Part shown: positions 1 to 12,036 of the stretch, in pieces | Numbering within the stretch: the stretch's first letter is position 1 | How the letters are laid out: each line of letters begins with the position of its first letter | Assembly (NCBI GenBank): GCA_963920575.1 | Contig: OY986968.1 | Span: 6,069,485-6,133,484, forward strand | Source: Narthecium ossifragum | Taxonomy: Eukaryota; Streptophyta; Magnoliopsida; Dioscoreales; Nartheciaceae | Direction of reading: 5' to 3' | Length of the DNA stretch: 64,000 nt | The notes under the pieces: generated by a model | The model's database searches: none | Seen by the model: only the letters and a program-made list of their open reading frames with translations | Told to the model about the DNA's origin: nothing | Program-made: the position numbers and the translations under genes

Positions 1-796
1 CTTTCATATGGATTGACCAATACATTGATTGCATGTGTGATAACCTGAAAGTATAACATCATGTGATCCACACACGAATACTTTATGTGCAGTGGTAATT
101 ATACTCACTAGAGGAATGAGCATGCTATTGTCAATCGAGACCATGATTTCAACATTAGCTAGTGTTGAGTATTGCATGCAGAAAAGAAAAAAAAGAGAGA
201 AAAAGTTCTGGAGCTTGATCAAGCTGTACCTAAACAACTATTAAGTGATCTACTGAGTAACCGGGTGTTCTTGCCTCAGGAAACGGGGAGCTCGCGTAAA
301 AAGGTAGAACCACTTATAGCTATAAAAAAAAAAAAAAACTATTAAGTATTTTGCTAAGTAACCGGGTCTCTGTGCCTCAAGAAGCGGAGAGTGCTCGTGT
401 AAAAAGGCAAAATGTCTTATAGTTGAAAAGAAAAAAGAAAGAAAGAGCATGCTGTACTTAAAGTGCGAGGGTTAGATGATTGGTCATGAAGATAGTAGTG
501 TGTTTATACTAATGGTGGGTAGAAGTTGCTTCTGCACGTAACATTTATTTGTCACGTCACATGTGTTCTTCTGGATGGTGATTAGCATGTTTTGATGTGT
601 AGAAGTTGATTTCATATGTTGGTAGTATGTGTATGAGTATAAGAAGTTTTCATGCTCTGTACTGTATGAAACACTATTGACTTGATAAGGTAGAATTTTT
701 ATCATGCATGTCTACATCCTTGAACCGTTAGTATGCTTAATTATATTCTATGCGCTTTGAATTGCTAGAGACTAGCAATAAGCTGGTTGGGGGGTG

Positions 797-2597
797 TGAT
801 GAGTGCATGAAAGTGCACTCTGAACAACCTTAAAACCATCTCAATTGCTAGATTATTATCCTTAATCAGTATCTTTATTTCTATTTTTATATCTATATGT
901 TGCTTCACATGGTTGTTTGGAAAATGCAGGAAATTGGAGCTAAAAGAAGCTGAAAAGAGTATATGGATCAACTTCAACAATTAATTTGTACCTGCTCATG
1001 AAGAATCAGAAGATGTACCATATATGGTTGGAAAGCTCTTGAAGTCTAGATTCTGGAGAATTTTACGGTTCGTAATTCCGAGTTTCCTAGAAGAAGTTAC
1101 GGCAATTTCAGTATCAATGCGCAGTCTGAATGGCAGAAAGGAAAATAAGCTGGAAGTCCGAGCGAAGGTCCGATCGATCGGACCTGGCAAAATCGTGACA
1201 GAACATATAGTTTTTGGCTGAATATGGTTCGATCGATCGAACCATCACTCCTACTGAGCCCGATCGATCCGACTCCTAGAGTTGGATCTATCGGACTCAA
1301 AAATACCCAGAGCATGTGGATTTTTATGCATCTGATCGATCCAACACTCATAATTCGATCGATCGGACTTGGGAATTAAAGGGTGACAGAACGTATGCTT
1401 TTTAGAGGAGCAGAGTTCGATCGATCCGTCCATCGATCGAACTTGGGAAGAGCCAGAGACGAAGGATTTTTACGAAATCGATCGATCCAACTCCCTTAGT
1501 CCGATCGATCGGACACGGGCGAAGCTAGAAGATTGGAGATCTCAAGAGACCGATCGATCCAACATCCCGAGAAGGATCGATCGGACTTGCCCAGTGACGA
1601 AAATCAACGGTTTTGATTAATCCGAGTTTACTAATTCTTGGACCCTATAAATAGGAAACTTAGGGCTAATCAAGGAGGACTTCTTGGACGTTTTTGGAGG
1701 CTCTTTTCTGAGTGTTTCTCAAGGGAAGAAGATGAAGGAATCTTCATCCATGGCCGAGTAATCCACGGGCATGGCGGACGGATGATCTAGTGAGGATTAG
1801 GGTTTCTTCTCCAACGATGGTTCATGTTTTTAATCTTTATTGTTAAACTCTTCTTATGTATTGGATCTTCACAGATTGCTTTGTGGTTAAACATTATTAT
1901 AAATCCAGTCATGCTTCTTTTATGATATTGTGATCCCATAGTTATCGCCTTTGATTCTCCTACCGAGTCTCGTGAGACCTTTGCTATGCATTGCCCGTAG
2001 TGACAGCTGGTATTGTATATTCTTAGGGATCTGGTTAGATAAGGTTGGGGCTCTATACCGAGAGATCTTTGCTATGCATTGCCGATTGTGAGAGTTGGTA
2101 TTGTGTAATCTTAGAGATCCGATTAGAGTTAGGGCTTTGTCCCGATGAACTTTTGCTGCGCGTTGCCTGTAGTGACAGCCGGTATCGTGTATTCTTAGGT
2201 TTGGTTGGATGAAGTTAGGACTATAAAAAGGAAGAACCAATCATAGGAAGAGACATTTATATTTTATCATATTCATAATTCTATATCTTCCTGTTAAGGC
2301 GATTGGGATGTGAATCCCTTAACTGAGTATCATATGAACCATTGAGAAGAAAAGAACCTAAATCCGAGTGAAGTGATTCCTGAAGCCTAGCCTCATTCAA
2401 ATCTTGATTTCTTTCGTTAACTTTATCTTATCATCACATCTTCGATCTATTTTCTTAACTTTCATTGCTCTTGATTGTTTTCAACTCATTGTTATCTGTG
2501 TTTCTGGATCTTTCCTGCTTGTCTCTCTGTGGGATTCGACCTCTCTTATGCTGTACTGCACCGCGACCGCTGTGCGTGACACATTTGAGCGACATCA
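797..2597 (+). repeat. Athila-family-1 3' LTR (1.8 kb)
   Basis: It starts TGATGAGTGC after the polypurine tract and ends GAGCGACATCA, the same ends as the two LTRs at 42478-44308 and 47428-49259. A TATA box (TATAAATAG, 1646-1654) places 797 to about 1680 in U3. U3 carries an array of paired GATCGATC palindromes (about 1172-1582). The downstream part (1900-2250) holds three imperfect repeats of about 90 bp with a GCTATGCATTGCC core. This copy lacks at least one palindrome pair that the two other copies have. Confidence 0.9.
1172..1582. promoter_or_regulatory. Array of paired GATCGATC palindromes in U3 of Athila family 1
   Basis: Palindromes or one-mismatch versions begin at 1172, 1231, 1262, 1285, 1334, 1357, 1419, 1431, 1480, 1503, 1552 and 1575. 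Four pairs have starts exactly 23 nt apart (1262/1285, 1334/1357, 1480/1503, 1552/1575), and one pair is 12 apart (1419/1431). The array lies upstream of the TATA box. Boxes reading TGACAGAAC (1196-1204 and 1384-1392) lie between pairs. The function is unknown. Confidence 0.8.
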
Positions 2598-3096
2598 GTG
2601 CCCTAGAGTAGAACCCTATTAGGCTTTATGCTCACCCTACCCGGACTGCGTTTTGCAGGTGCAGGCGCCGCTCCTTCCACTTTAGTAGTCCCAGGCGGAT
2701 CAGTTCTTGGAGGCGCTTCTACTTCGGGTGGACTTTGAGGTTGTTGGCAGATTGAGGGCTTCCATTCAGTATTTTATAATTATTTGATGTAGTTAAATCT
2801 TGGAGACTATTGATTCGTATTTGAGGACAATTGTATAACTTTAAATTTGATATTAATGTGGATTGATGTTTATTTAAACGTTTGAATTGGGTTGTAATAA
2901 CGATAGTAGTTGTGAATCTTTATTTATGCCCTCATGACCAAGTATTTACATTTATTGTGGAATATAGAAATTATATAGGTTCATTGTTTATGAATTATAG
3001 AGGAGACTTTGTCAAAAATTTTGCGCCATTGATGATTTAACAGGTTTAGGTTGTCACTCCCCGATCTGGATGGGTTTTCTGGGTCGGGGCGTGACA
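2598..3096 (+). repeat. Tekay/Del-like LTR, 3' fragment
   Basis: The sequence resembles the end of the Tekay-type LTR at 50233-52402: the run around TAGAACCCTA and GCTCACCCTACCCGG, and the closing stretch GGATGGGTTTTCTGGGTC ending TGACA at 3096. Its 5' part was displaced by the Athila element on its left. No primer-binding site follows, so this is the 3' LTR of an element or a solo LTR. It is inserted into a Copia pol frame that resumes directly after it. Confidence 0.75.
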
Positions 3097-3716
3097 ATAT
3101 TGCGGATCTACTAACCAAAGCCCATGAAATGACTATCCTAATCAATGGCAACCCAACCTAACTGATCTGGCGGACCCAGGTTCTATGTTCAATGGGACAA
3201 TCGAATTGTGGGTTAGTCGCTAAGGTCACTCGGGAAAATTCCCTTACCTATTCCTATGATGCATGAGTGATAAACCTGCCTAGTGTGAAGAGTAAGCTAT
3301 GTTTTTAATGATCCGTATTACTGAAAGAAACGAGTAGGGGCAAGGTAGGATGCTCTTAATAAGTGATCACCTATATCGAGTGAGAAGAGATCGCTTCTAT
3401 GAGAACAATTCACTGGCTAGTTCTCTAAAGAACTCGAAGAAATCTACTAGGCATATTCCGGGCAAAAATGAACACAACAAATGAGCCATCAGTGATATAA
3501 GAAATGCATTGTGTGAGCACTGTTGTCTTGGTGTACATGAAAGCTAAACAATTCAAAATATTACGTTCACTGTTTAGCAAGTACATCCGATAGTGTGTTA
3601 CTAAGGAAGGTTCAAAGCGAAAAGCTACCTCTTCTGATGCAGCAAGTTTCTGTGGTACTCGGAAGTACATTAGGATCATACAGCATTTGATCAGTCATTT
3701 GATTCATATGGGGGAT
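3096..3716 (+). pseudogene. Copia element 3' internal end, with the last codons of RNase H
   Basis: Reading from 3096, the frame gives NIADLLTKAHEM and stops at TAA 3159-3161. An (N)(V/I)AD-LTK string is the usual carboxyl end of Copia RNase H. The upstream pol is cut off by the Tekay-like LTR. The remaining roughly 550 bp is noncoding and ends in a polypurine tract (ATGGGGGAT, about 3708-3716) immediately before an LTR starting TGTTGG. This shows a plus-strand Copia element whose 5' part lies outside the window. Confidence 0.75.
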
Positions 3717-3849
3717 TGTTGGATTTAAGGCTTTTAATAAGGTCCAAAACTCCATGGGTAAAGGAGTGGGCTAAGGGCCTGTTTGGTTGCTCAGGACTGG
3801 TTGGAGTGGAGTCACTTTCTGGAGTGCAGACTTTTGCAAAGTGAAGTCC

Positions 3850-4012
3850 TATGAAGTGGCATGTCAGTTTTTGCTGTTTGGTTGGTACTGGAGTGGAAGC
3901 TGAGTTGGCTGACTTCTGGACTTCCTGCTGTTTAGTTGGTGTTGGAGTGGAGGCTGAGTTAACTGACTTTGGGACTTTCTGTTGTTTGGTTGGTGCTGAA
4001 AGTGAGGATATG
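3850..4012. repeat. Subterminal repeats of the Harbinger element
   Basis: About three imperfect copies of a roughly 60-bp unit lie just inside the left terminus. Each contains TGTTTGGTTGGT or TGTTTAGTTGGT, resembling the terminal inverted repeat, followed by GGAGTGGA and a GAGTTGGCTGACTT-like segment. Such subterminal copies may be transposase binding sites, which is an inference. Confidence 0.6.
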
Positions 4013-4449
4013 GTCACCCCCGACTAGGGGGTGAGTTTAAACGCTTCAAAAAATGAATCTTAAATACATTTTAAAAGTATTAGATGTGTTTTTATAATAT
4101 ATAATAAATTATCATATCAAAAGGATTGGAAAATCGATGCAAATGTATTTTTAGCTATTGTTTTATATGGAGGTTTTTTTGGATAGATATGAGTGTTTGT
4201 TCTTTATTGTTTCCTTATTATTTTTCAGATGAACCTCATTATTTTTTAGGAAAAATTTGGCAAAATCTTCTTTATATTTTCAACACATAGAACCTGTTCA
4301 AATTGAAAATTTTAACATATTAACATACAATATAAATAATGTAACTTAGCTATTGTTTTAAACTCATTCTATAGCATTTAAAACTAGAAAGTATCACAAT
4401 CCGTCCACTTCAATAGATCTCGTCCAGTGTCCTCAAATTACGACTACCT

Positions 4450-5434
4450 TTAACATATTAACATACAATATAAATAATGTAACTTACAAGCAACACAATG
4501 AGTACAAAGACCAGTAAATGCACGACCTTTGACATCGTGATGTAGTAGATATTCGAAAGCCCTATCAAGATCTTCTTCCTCGAAGCCATCAACCTCCATT
4601 ACAGCTTTATGTATCTTGTCTCCGGCCTTACAGTTGCCAGATTCAATAGCCGCAGACATCCTTCCCAACACGGCCAGAATTGCTTCATCCCTCGCCACTC
4701 CTCTGGGCCTCTTACTCCCGGACCTTTGAGGCATCCTCATAGAGCTTTCACCACCAACGTTAGTGCTCATAGGGGTGGTTGGGGTGGCTTCATCAACCGG
4801 TGAATCATTATTAATCGGCGGATACGAAGCTTCATCATCAAGGTTGGTGGTATCTTTATTCACAACATGCTCATCATATACAGACTTAGAGCACTACCCA
4901 GTGGCCCTTTCCTCCCCACAACAGGTCATTAGCAAGTCGAAATTCTCTATAGGCTTGTTGAGTAAGGTCTTAGCCTTTGGATGAGCCTATATGCACAAAA
5001 TACGGGGCTTTCATATATATATAGTACACATAACGTTAATAAATAGACCAGTTTCATAAAAAACATACCGCAAGATATTCATCCGCCACAGCCGGTGGCA
5101 AGGTGATCCGCATGGACTCCTCGTTCCACCCAACCCCACTCAAGTCAAGCAATTTCTTGATCAAATCATGCTTGGATCGCAACCACGCCATGTGATGGCT
5201 TACATTGTTGCCGTCATAGGATGTGCCACAATTCTTATTGACCGCTTGAGCAGCGGATGTGAAATGGCTTCCTATAAACCATTTATCCCCTCGAGGCTTG
5301 TTTTTGGCAACTTCACCAAGGTAAGCAAGCAAGACAGCCTCGGCTTCAACACTCCATCTTTTATTCGGGGTACCCTTCTTACCGGCTGCCCGTGACACAC
5401 CATCGTCCTGGGTCATCGGTTGAGAGGAATCCAT
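4450..5434 (-). pseudogene. Harbinger Myb/SANT-like protein (ORF1), with in-frame stop
   Basis: Exon 1 runs from ATG at 5434 to 5069 and encodes KRWSVEAEAVLLAYLGEVA and later NVSHHMAWLRSKHDLI. This is the Myb/SANT-like DNA-binding domain found in plant Harbinger ORF1 proteins. A clean donor (GTATGT at 5068) and acceptor (TATAG ending at 4987) bound an 82-bp intron. Exon 2 starts at 4986 with AHPKAKTLL, in phase. An in-frame TAG follows within about 30 codons (near 4898). The acidic/Ser-rich tail and a helical end (AILAVLGRMSAAIESG, GFEEEDLDRAFEYLL) remain readable beyond it. In the family this protein partners the transposase in binding transposon ends. Confidence 0.8.
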
Positions 5435-5666
5435 ATCCTACATGCAATATTCATAACACACAAACAACAATATTTTCACACTAGCCACACAATCTTTACA
5501 AACAAGGAGCAAAGCCCATTCTAATAAAAGATAGGTAAAAACCTACAAAGTTTGTTACAAACTTGACTTGTAAATGTAACAGAGTTTTATAATAAAAGCA
5601 AACACAGCATATTCATGTGTTATAGTCTCCTCACATATGTTCAGCAATTCTATCACGAATTTCTAA

Positions 5667-6963
5667 CTAAACATTTTGCTCTTCTCGCTGCCTCCTCGCA
5701 GTGCGTGGTTGTGCAATTGGCGATTCAGCATCCACTGGGACGTCCGGATCAACATCAACCATCATTAACGGATCACTTGGAGACTCTTTTAGAATAAAGT
5801 TGTGTAAAATACAACAAGCGAGCACAAGATCAACTTGTGTTTCGAAAGGGAAAAAGGGATGAGACGCTAGAATCTTAAAACGATTCTTAAGCAAGCCAAA
5901 TGCTCGTTCAATTTTCGACCGAAGCGATGAATGCCTTAGGTTGAAGAGCTCTTGCTTATTGCGAGGTATATTGCCATAGTGCTCTTTCAAATGGTACCTT
6001 ACACCCCGGTAAGGCGCAATGAAACCATGCATGGTTGTGTATCCGGCATCAACAAGGTAGTACTTGCCTACAATTAATATCAATGGACACATCACCAAAT
6101 GCATTATTACGAAAAGCACGCATGTCAAAGATATTAGGTAGTGCTTGTACCTTCGATGGTTTTTAAACCACCGGGAGAGGGTCTCTCAACATAGTAAAGT
6201 CATTGGCTGAACCTTCCCAACCAGCTAATATATATGTAAATCGGAGGTCTGGGGTACAAGCAGCCAAAACATTTTGAGTCACTCCTTTCCGACCACGGAA
6301 CGGTAGGATTCTATTTGCGGGGACTTTCGCATGAATATGTGTGCCATCTATAAGGCCAATACAATCCTACATGTACATGAAGAAAGCAACATGTCATATA
6401 AGTCCATTGGTCATATAAGACGGATGCAACCCAAGGATGTTGCAAAAGCTAGTATTAATTATTACCTTAAAGTACGGATAATACGTGGGGATGTTCAAGA
6501 TTTCCGGATGCGTGGCTGATCCCGGCTGATGCATGTAGAGGTCCCGAAGTTTACATATTGCCTTCAAAACAACATTGAAATATCGACTGACGGTTTCCCC
6601 GGACAATAAAAACTCTGTCCGCATCACTCGATTTTTCGTGTTGTGACCAACAATATGTAAAAAAATACACAACTGTTCTTCGACGGTTACATGATCTGTG
6701 TCCTCTAGCAAATGTCGTAGTCTTATTTGCTTGGCAAGTTCTCTCAATGCATCCACATCCATACGGATGTAACTGACACAATAATCTCCACCGCCCCTCA
6801 TAATCCTATCCATGTGTCTTTTTCTAGTCTCCTCTCTATGCTCCAGGGGCATATCGCTAATGCAATCGCATGGTGCGTAGTAATTTTTAATTAAAATAAC
6901 TACGACAGCGTATACCACGGCGAGTACCCGCATCCTCTCCAATTCTTCATCGTAACCATCCAT
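5667..6963 (-). pseudogene. Harbinger transposase (DDE_Tnp_4 type), three exons, one frameshift
   Basis: Exon 1 (6963-6466) encodes the N-terminal helix-rich region (SGETVSRYFNVVLKAI). Intron 1 is 6465-6367 with GT/AG ends. Exon 2 (6366-6151) begins DCIGLIDGTHIHAKVP, carrying the first catalytic Asp, and contains GWEGSANDFTML with the second. Intron 2 is 6150-6068. Exon 3 (6067-5667) begins at KYYLVDAGY and contains RHSSLRSKIERAFGLLK with the catalytic Glu. The reading phase of exon 2 does not match exon 3 unless a one-base shift occurs just after the MLRD motif near 6185, so this copy is probably inactive. The length of about 370 residues suits the family. Confidence 0.85.
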
Positions 6964-6969
6964 CTAATA

Positions 6970-9038
6970 GTAAACATAACCAACTACCATATTTAATATT
7001 GGAGAATTCATATCTATAGATAAAAGCTTCTATAAACAACACACATGGGGAAGATCATGCCACCATTTTATAACATGAAATTTAAAAAGCAAAGATTTAT
7101 AGGAATATTGAAACACAGCTCTTCTACACAAGGAATTAACACAACACAATGAATTAAAAACACAATGAATTAGGGTTTCAGGATTATATGATCATTAAAC
7201 CTCATGGAGCACAGATAAGTACATTTTTTGGAGAGTAGAACTAGTATGATGCTACAGAATTAAATAGTGAAACAGTGAAACAGTGACTGCATCAATCTCC
7301 CAACATGCTATACATATAACAGAGACTGCATTTTCCTCAATCTCCCAACATGAAACAGTGAAACAGTGACTGCATTTACCCTGATGCTACAGAATTAAAT
7401 AGTGAAACAGTGACTGCATTTTGCAGCATGCTATACATATAGCAGAGTAGAACTAGTATGTCACCTAAGGCTCAACCCTGACAGCATCATCATGTTGCGT
7501 GTATGCCACTATATGCGTTCGCATCAGATATCGGCATGCTTGCTCAATCTCCCAACATCATGAAACAGAAAAATACTTAAAAAGAACTCAAGAACTAATA
7601 ATAGACTTCATAAACTCCAGTGAGCACGAATTATATGTCAATAAATATCAAGATTAATTCCAAGCCTTATAAGTTATAACTCTACTCAGAACAAGCCTTA
7701 TTACTCTACTCAGCTTATAGGGCAAACAAAGATTAGAGTTATAAGGCTTGTTCTGCGTGTGATCTACTGGTGAATGCTATATAGTATTGGTTTACAGATA
7801 AGGCCTACAAAGATTATTAACAATAAAATACATGTCCCTAGTTCACATAATCACATGTGCAAGATCAGCTTTCTCACAATAAAAGTTAAGGAAGCTGGTC
7901 CTCAAATGTGAAGCCCAATGCCAAGTTAGAACACAATCCAATGCGAAAGAAGGTAAACTTTAGTATGTTAGCACCAACAAATGCATGATCATGATATGTT
8001 TTACATGTTTGAATTCAGTCCATTTGACCCCCATCATCTTTGTTTATTGGTTCTGCCAGCATGCAGGATCTTATATATTGGAAAGGGAACGAAAGATACT
8101 ATCATGGATCCAAGAAAATCCATTGATCCAAGAAAAATGAAACAAAGATATCCCCTCTGGATGGAAACATTCTAGTTAAAATACTATTGTTGCAGTTAAA
8201 TACAAGAGGAACAAATCACTCACTAGAGGAGAGATTGATGCATACTGGAAAGCAAAGAATGAAGAGGAAGGGGGTGTAATTGAAACACCTGCTTCTTTGA
8301 TTAAAAACAAGGTGATCTTCTTCTGAGAAACTGCGTTTTGGTTCGAAATCATTTGCTGAGAAGAGAAAGGAAAGCTCACAGAACAGGGGTTTCCGCAGCT
8401 CTCATCCAAAGAAAGGTTCTAAGGACTGAAAACTATTAGATCCAAGAAAGGTCCAAGAAAAATCCATAGATCCAGGAAAAATCCATGGATCCAAGAAAAC
8501 CATCACGAGAAAAATCCATAGATCCAACAAAAATGAAACAAATTCATAGATCCAAGAAAAATGAAACAAATCCATAGATCTAAACAAATCTCGTTACATG
8601 GAAAAGGCTCAAGTAAAGAAGAAAATTCATAGATCCAAGCACATACACCGAAAAAAATGAAACAAAGCCATAGATCTAACCTGAGCAGATCCGGTGATGA
8701 GAGACGCCGGAGAGAACACACCGGATAGAGCCGCCAACGGAGAGGATACGGTGAGGAGAGACGCCAACGGAGAGGATATGCGAGCAAAAACCCCGGAGAT
8801 CGCCGCCAATGGAGAGGAGACGGTGAGGAAAACAACAGATCGGAGAGAGCCGACGGAGAGAAGATGGGCTGCTCATCGGAGAGACCCGATGGAGAGGAGA
8901 TGGTGAAGAGAAATGTCAGAGAGATCCGGCGGAGGGGAGATGAGGGGGGTGAGGAGAAACCCTAGCCCGAGATATGTTTTTGGACTCTCGGGACTGGTGT
9001 CTCAAGTGGGGGGCAAGTGGGGTGTTGAGTGGGGGACT
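6970..9038. other. Harbinger leader region, no gene; simple repeats
   Basis: No coding frame is convincing. At 7250-7460 short repeats with GAAACAGTGAAACAGTGACTG recur. At 8400-8600 a degenerate array of TAGATCCAAGAAAAAT-type units is present. At 8690-8960 is a GA-rich run of degenerate units containing CGGAGAGGA, which reads as CT-rich on the coding strand of the transposon and may be its 5' leader. Confidence 0.5.
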
Positions 9039-10290
9039 GGTTCTGTCACACCCCGACCCAGAAAACCCATCCAGGACGGGGCGTGAGGGTTCCTATCACT
9101 ATTCATCTTCCATCGGCGCGATACAAAGTGGAAAAGACGGATAATTTAAACAATTGTATTCCAGAGGCGAACGAATTCAATTCATATAACATCAAGTTGT
9201 ACAGTTACAAAATTCCATTCTAAGACTTCCAAGGTAAAGATATCATACATGATTCCATAATCCTCAAAGTGTTTACAACATATACATATATCAAAAAGTA
9301 CAACAGATAATCGTCCAGCAACCTCAAGCGCCTCAGGATGTACTCGCGCTGCCAAAGGCCGATCCTGCCGGCTCCACAGACGAAGAACTGTCGCCTGCAC
9401 CTGCAAACGTAGACCGGGTAGGAGTGAGCGATAAGCTCAGTAGGGTTCTACTCTACGACACACTGAAAGGAGGAAAACAACAACAGTGTTGTCTCCCAGC
9501 CTAAGTCTAACGGATGCCACGGGTCCCATAACCCAGTTGATGTCCCAAGGGCTCCTGTCATGAAACCTCTCTCCTGAACATGTTACCAGGAGGCCAAGGA
9601 ACAGTAACATGCAGGATCACCCTTATCCAAGCTGGAATACCAAGCTTTGGGGAAACACGTCAAGAACGCACCAACATCCATCCTTAGCACTTGGCCTTGG
9701 AATACAACACGACCTCTAAACCTCAAACAATGATCAGAGTCAACAATCGCAAATCCTCAACAACAAGAGATTTCGATTAATACAATCACACCCTAATCCT
9801 GACTACCCAGTCACGTCCCAAAGGCTAGATCCGAGCTACCCGAGAGCCTCGGATCGGCGACCCAAACCATCGCCCGCCTAACCTCAAATGCTTCTAATGC
9901 ATACAATGCATGAGCCTAGACAAACATCTCTCCTAGATGTCTCTATATGTCACATCATCTGTTACAAGTTCCACAGATATACAATAGCCCTCGGCACTCG
10001 CCGGCAAGAGGCTAAGGTTCCACAATTCCTCATTAGCTAGCACTCATAGCTAGCTAATGGCTAAGCACACCATTAAGCAGTTAACTACATCCAAACATGT
10101 ATTAAAGCAAAATGAAACCATAGATTTGCCCAAAAAGGGAAGTTACCCGAATCGATCCTCAAACCCGATGGAAATCCTTTGAAAACCCCATAAAATCCTC
10201 ATACATACTTCCCAACAGGTTTAGATACTAAACCCAAGTCAAATCCATCCAAGAAAACCCAGAAAATCAAATCCAAGGGCCCGCGGACGA

Positions 10291-10770
10291 TGTCACGGTC
10301 GATCCGGGGATCGACCGTGAGACCACGGACGATGTCACGGTCGATCCGGCGATCGACCGTGAGACCAAAGCGAAGAAAACCAAGGGCGATGGTCGATCCA
10401 CCCATCGACCTTGAGGAGCCCAAAACCAAACAGCGCCTGACGGTCGATGCGACAGTCGATCCGACGGTCAACCGTCAGGTAAATGGCGAAAAGGAGAAGA
10501 TCCCGCGGTCAATCGATCCAAAGACCGTGGGAGTCCAAAATCCCGACAGAGCCCGACGGTCGATGCGACGGTCGATCCGACGGTCGATGCGACGGTCGAT
10601 CCGACGGTCGATGCGACGGTCGATCCGACGGTCGATGCGACGGTCGATCCGACGGTCGATGCGACGGTCGATCCGACGGTCGATGCGACGGTCGATCCGA
10701 CGGTCGACCACCAGGCCCAGAAAGCGTAAAACAACACTTAACGGTCGATGCCCCGATCGACCGTCGAGCC
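10291..10770. promoter_or_regulatory. GGTCGAT/ATCGACC dyads in the Tekay-like LTR
   Basis: Short near-perfect palindromes of fixed 24-nt length begin near 10298, 10338 and 10390, each built as ACGGTCGAT..., a short centre, ...ATCGACCGT. The two half-sites start 12 nt apart. The array continues into the tandem expansion at 10554-10707 and a last dyad near 10741. The equivalent array in the other copy of this LTR is at 50820-51150. Confidence 0.75.
10554..10707. repeat. 12-bp/24-bp tandem array of CGACGGTCGAT(G/C)
   Basis: About thirteen copies of the 12-mer CGACGGTCGATN lie head to tail. The last base alternates between G and C, so the true period is 24 bp. The array is absent from the other copy of the same LTR (50233-52402), so it expanded in this copy or its lineage. 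The long frames with Arg/Ser/Ile repeats in several phases here are artefacts of this array. Confidence 0.9.
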
Positions 10771-11925
10771 TTAGGCACAGTTCATCAGAACAGTGCCGAA
10801 AATCCATTTCTTTGGATTTCAAGGATCAAATCAAGTTGGAATAAGATGAAATTTCACAAGCAAGTGTATTTAACAATGGGGAAGCTAATGGAATGAAGAA
10901 ATCTAGTTTTTGACGGTCAAATCTCCTATTTAGGTCCAAATGGACGAAAACCGACAAAACGGCGATAATACGGAAACCAACCGTTCAAATACCGAATTCA
11001 CAACGTAGGAATACAGGAGATGAGCTACACTACACATACAAAGAGTTACAAAGCATTCTAAAATGTATTCCTACAGCGAAAGTGCATAAAACCTATCCTA
11101 GGAGAACCCGATCCAAAGATCGAGGTAGAAACACCTACTTGAGTAAGTAGGGTAGCTCCTCCACGCGTCCAACTGGTCAAGCCGCCAAGATCCGCGCTCC
11201 GAAGCCCAAGCCTCCAAACCCTAGCTCAGCCAAAGGAGAGAGAAGGGAAGAAAATGACAGGAGAAGGAGAGAAGGAAAGAGAAGAAAGGAACAGGGCTTT
11301 TATAGAAAATCCAGATCTATCTCAGCCGTCCGATTCGATCTTTCCCGATCGAGCCCCGATCCTCCGATCGGACGCACCCTAGAGATTCTAATCAAACACA
11401 TACATCAATCCAATGCCGTGGGTGCAACGCGGGTGTGAAATTGACCACCAGAGGGCATATTTACCAAAATGCCCTCGGGGTCCAAACCACCACACGATCG
11501 CCCAATCGTGCCCGACGGGGAACCAAACCAACAGGAAAACGGCTCTCGACCCACGCGGTCGAGCCAGGTCTGAGGGACGGGCCCTCACAGGTTCGGTATT
11601 GTTTGAAGGGGTTTTTACATATCTATCCTTCAAAAGTTTCTAAATATCACAATTACCCCTATATTTTTTTGGCTTACTAAATTAGCCTTGAAATTTTGAA
11701 AAATTCGTAAACCTACCCCTCCGTCTACCTCCGTCTGTACATCTAACTTAACCATGGTTATAATCTAACTGGGGCATGTAAATTACTTAATCACCCAATT
11801 TTGACCGGTTTTTGTGTATTTTGACTGCTTTCCTTTATTTGCTGACGTAGGAGGGGGAGAGAGAGAATCAATTTTGACCAGCTTTTGCTATTTTGACTGC
11901 TTCCTCCCTTGATTTGCTGAACCAT

Positions 11926-12033
11926 TCCGAGGTCCGGCCGGTCCTTCTTCCTCAGCTCCGAGCACTTCAACGCAAGCTTAGCATACCCATGAGTCTCCTC
12001 CACCGGCCAATGCGGCATCGTCTGGTCGAGCAT
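11926..12033 (-). pseudogene. Captured U-box kinase fragment, carboxyl end of kinase domain
   Basis: The minus-strand frame reads WPVEETHGYAKLALKC and LRKKDRPDL, the closing region of the kinase domain (subdomain XI, with the R-P-D-L motif) of plant U-box-containing receptor-like cytoplasmic kinases. The piece is truncated and followed by unrelated sequence. A second piece of what may be the same gene lies at 12506-12670 in the same orientation, separated by the LysM fragment. Confidence 0.7.
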
Positions 12034-12036
12034 CTC

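Larger units (their letters stand above)
1..2597 (+). mobile_element. Athila-type LTR retrotransposon, 3' end (element body lies left of the window)
   Basis: Positions 1-796 are the 3' internal noncoding part and 797-2597 is the 3' LTR. The whole stretch is the reverse complement of 42478-45095, the 3' half of the complete element described below, so the family assignment rests on that copy's Asp-tRNA primer site and gag. A polypurine tract of G residues at 785-796 directly precedes the LTR. The 5-bp target duplication predicted on the right is GTGCC (2598-2602); its partner is outside the window. The element is inserted in a Tekay-like LTR. No coding frame survives in the visible part; short frames here are spurious. 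Confidence 0.85.
9044..11589 (-). repeat. Solo LTR of a Tekay/Del-like Gypsy element
   Basis: It is bounded by the 5-bp duplication GGTTC (9039-9043 and 11590-11594). On the minus strand the LTR starts TGTGAGGGCCC and ends GGGTGTGACA, matching the split LTR at 37009-37242 plus 50233-52402 over its length (shared GTTTGATTAGAATCTCTA, the promoter region and the GGTCGAT palindromes). No internal region is left, so the element was lost by LTR-LTR recombination. It lies inside the Harbinger transposon. Confidence 0.92.

Noticed and set aside
1419..1510. 12- and 23-nt distances as V(D)J-type recombination signals
   Set aside because: The numbers are start-to-start distances of one palindrome, not spacers; there is no heptamer/nonamer, and no RAG-like gene was seen.
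3425..3679. Minus-strand frame in the Copia 3' region
   Set aside because: It lies in noncoding 3' sequence of a plus-strand element and has no domain.
10290..10844. Long Arg/Ser/Ile-rich frames in several phases as genes
   Set aside because: They are open because the 12-bp repeat has no stop in those phases; no start context or domain supports them.
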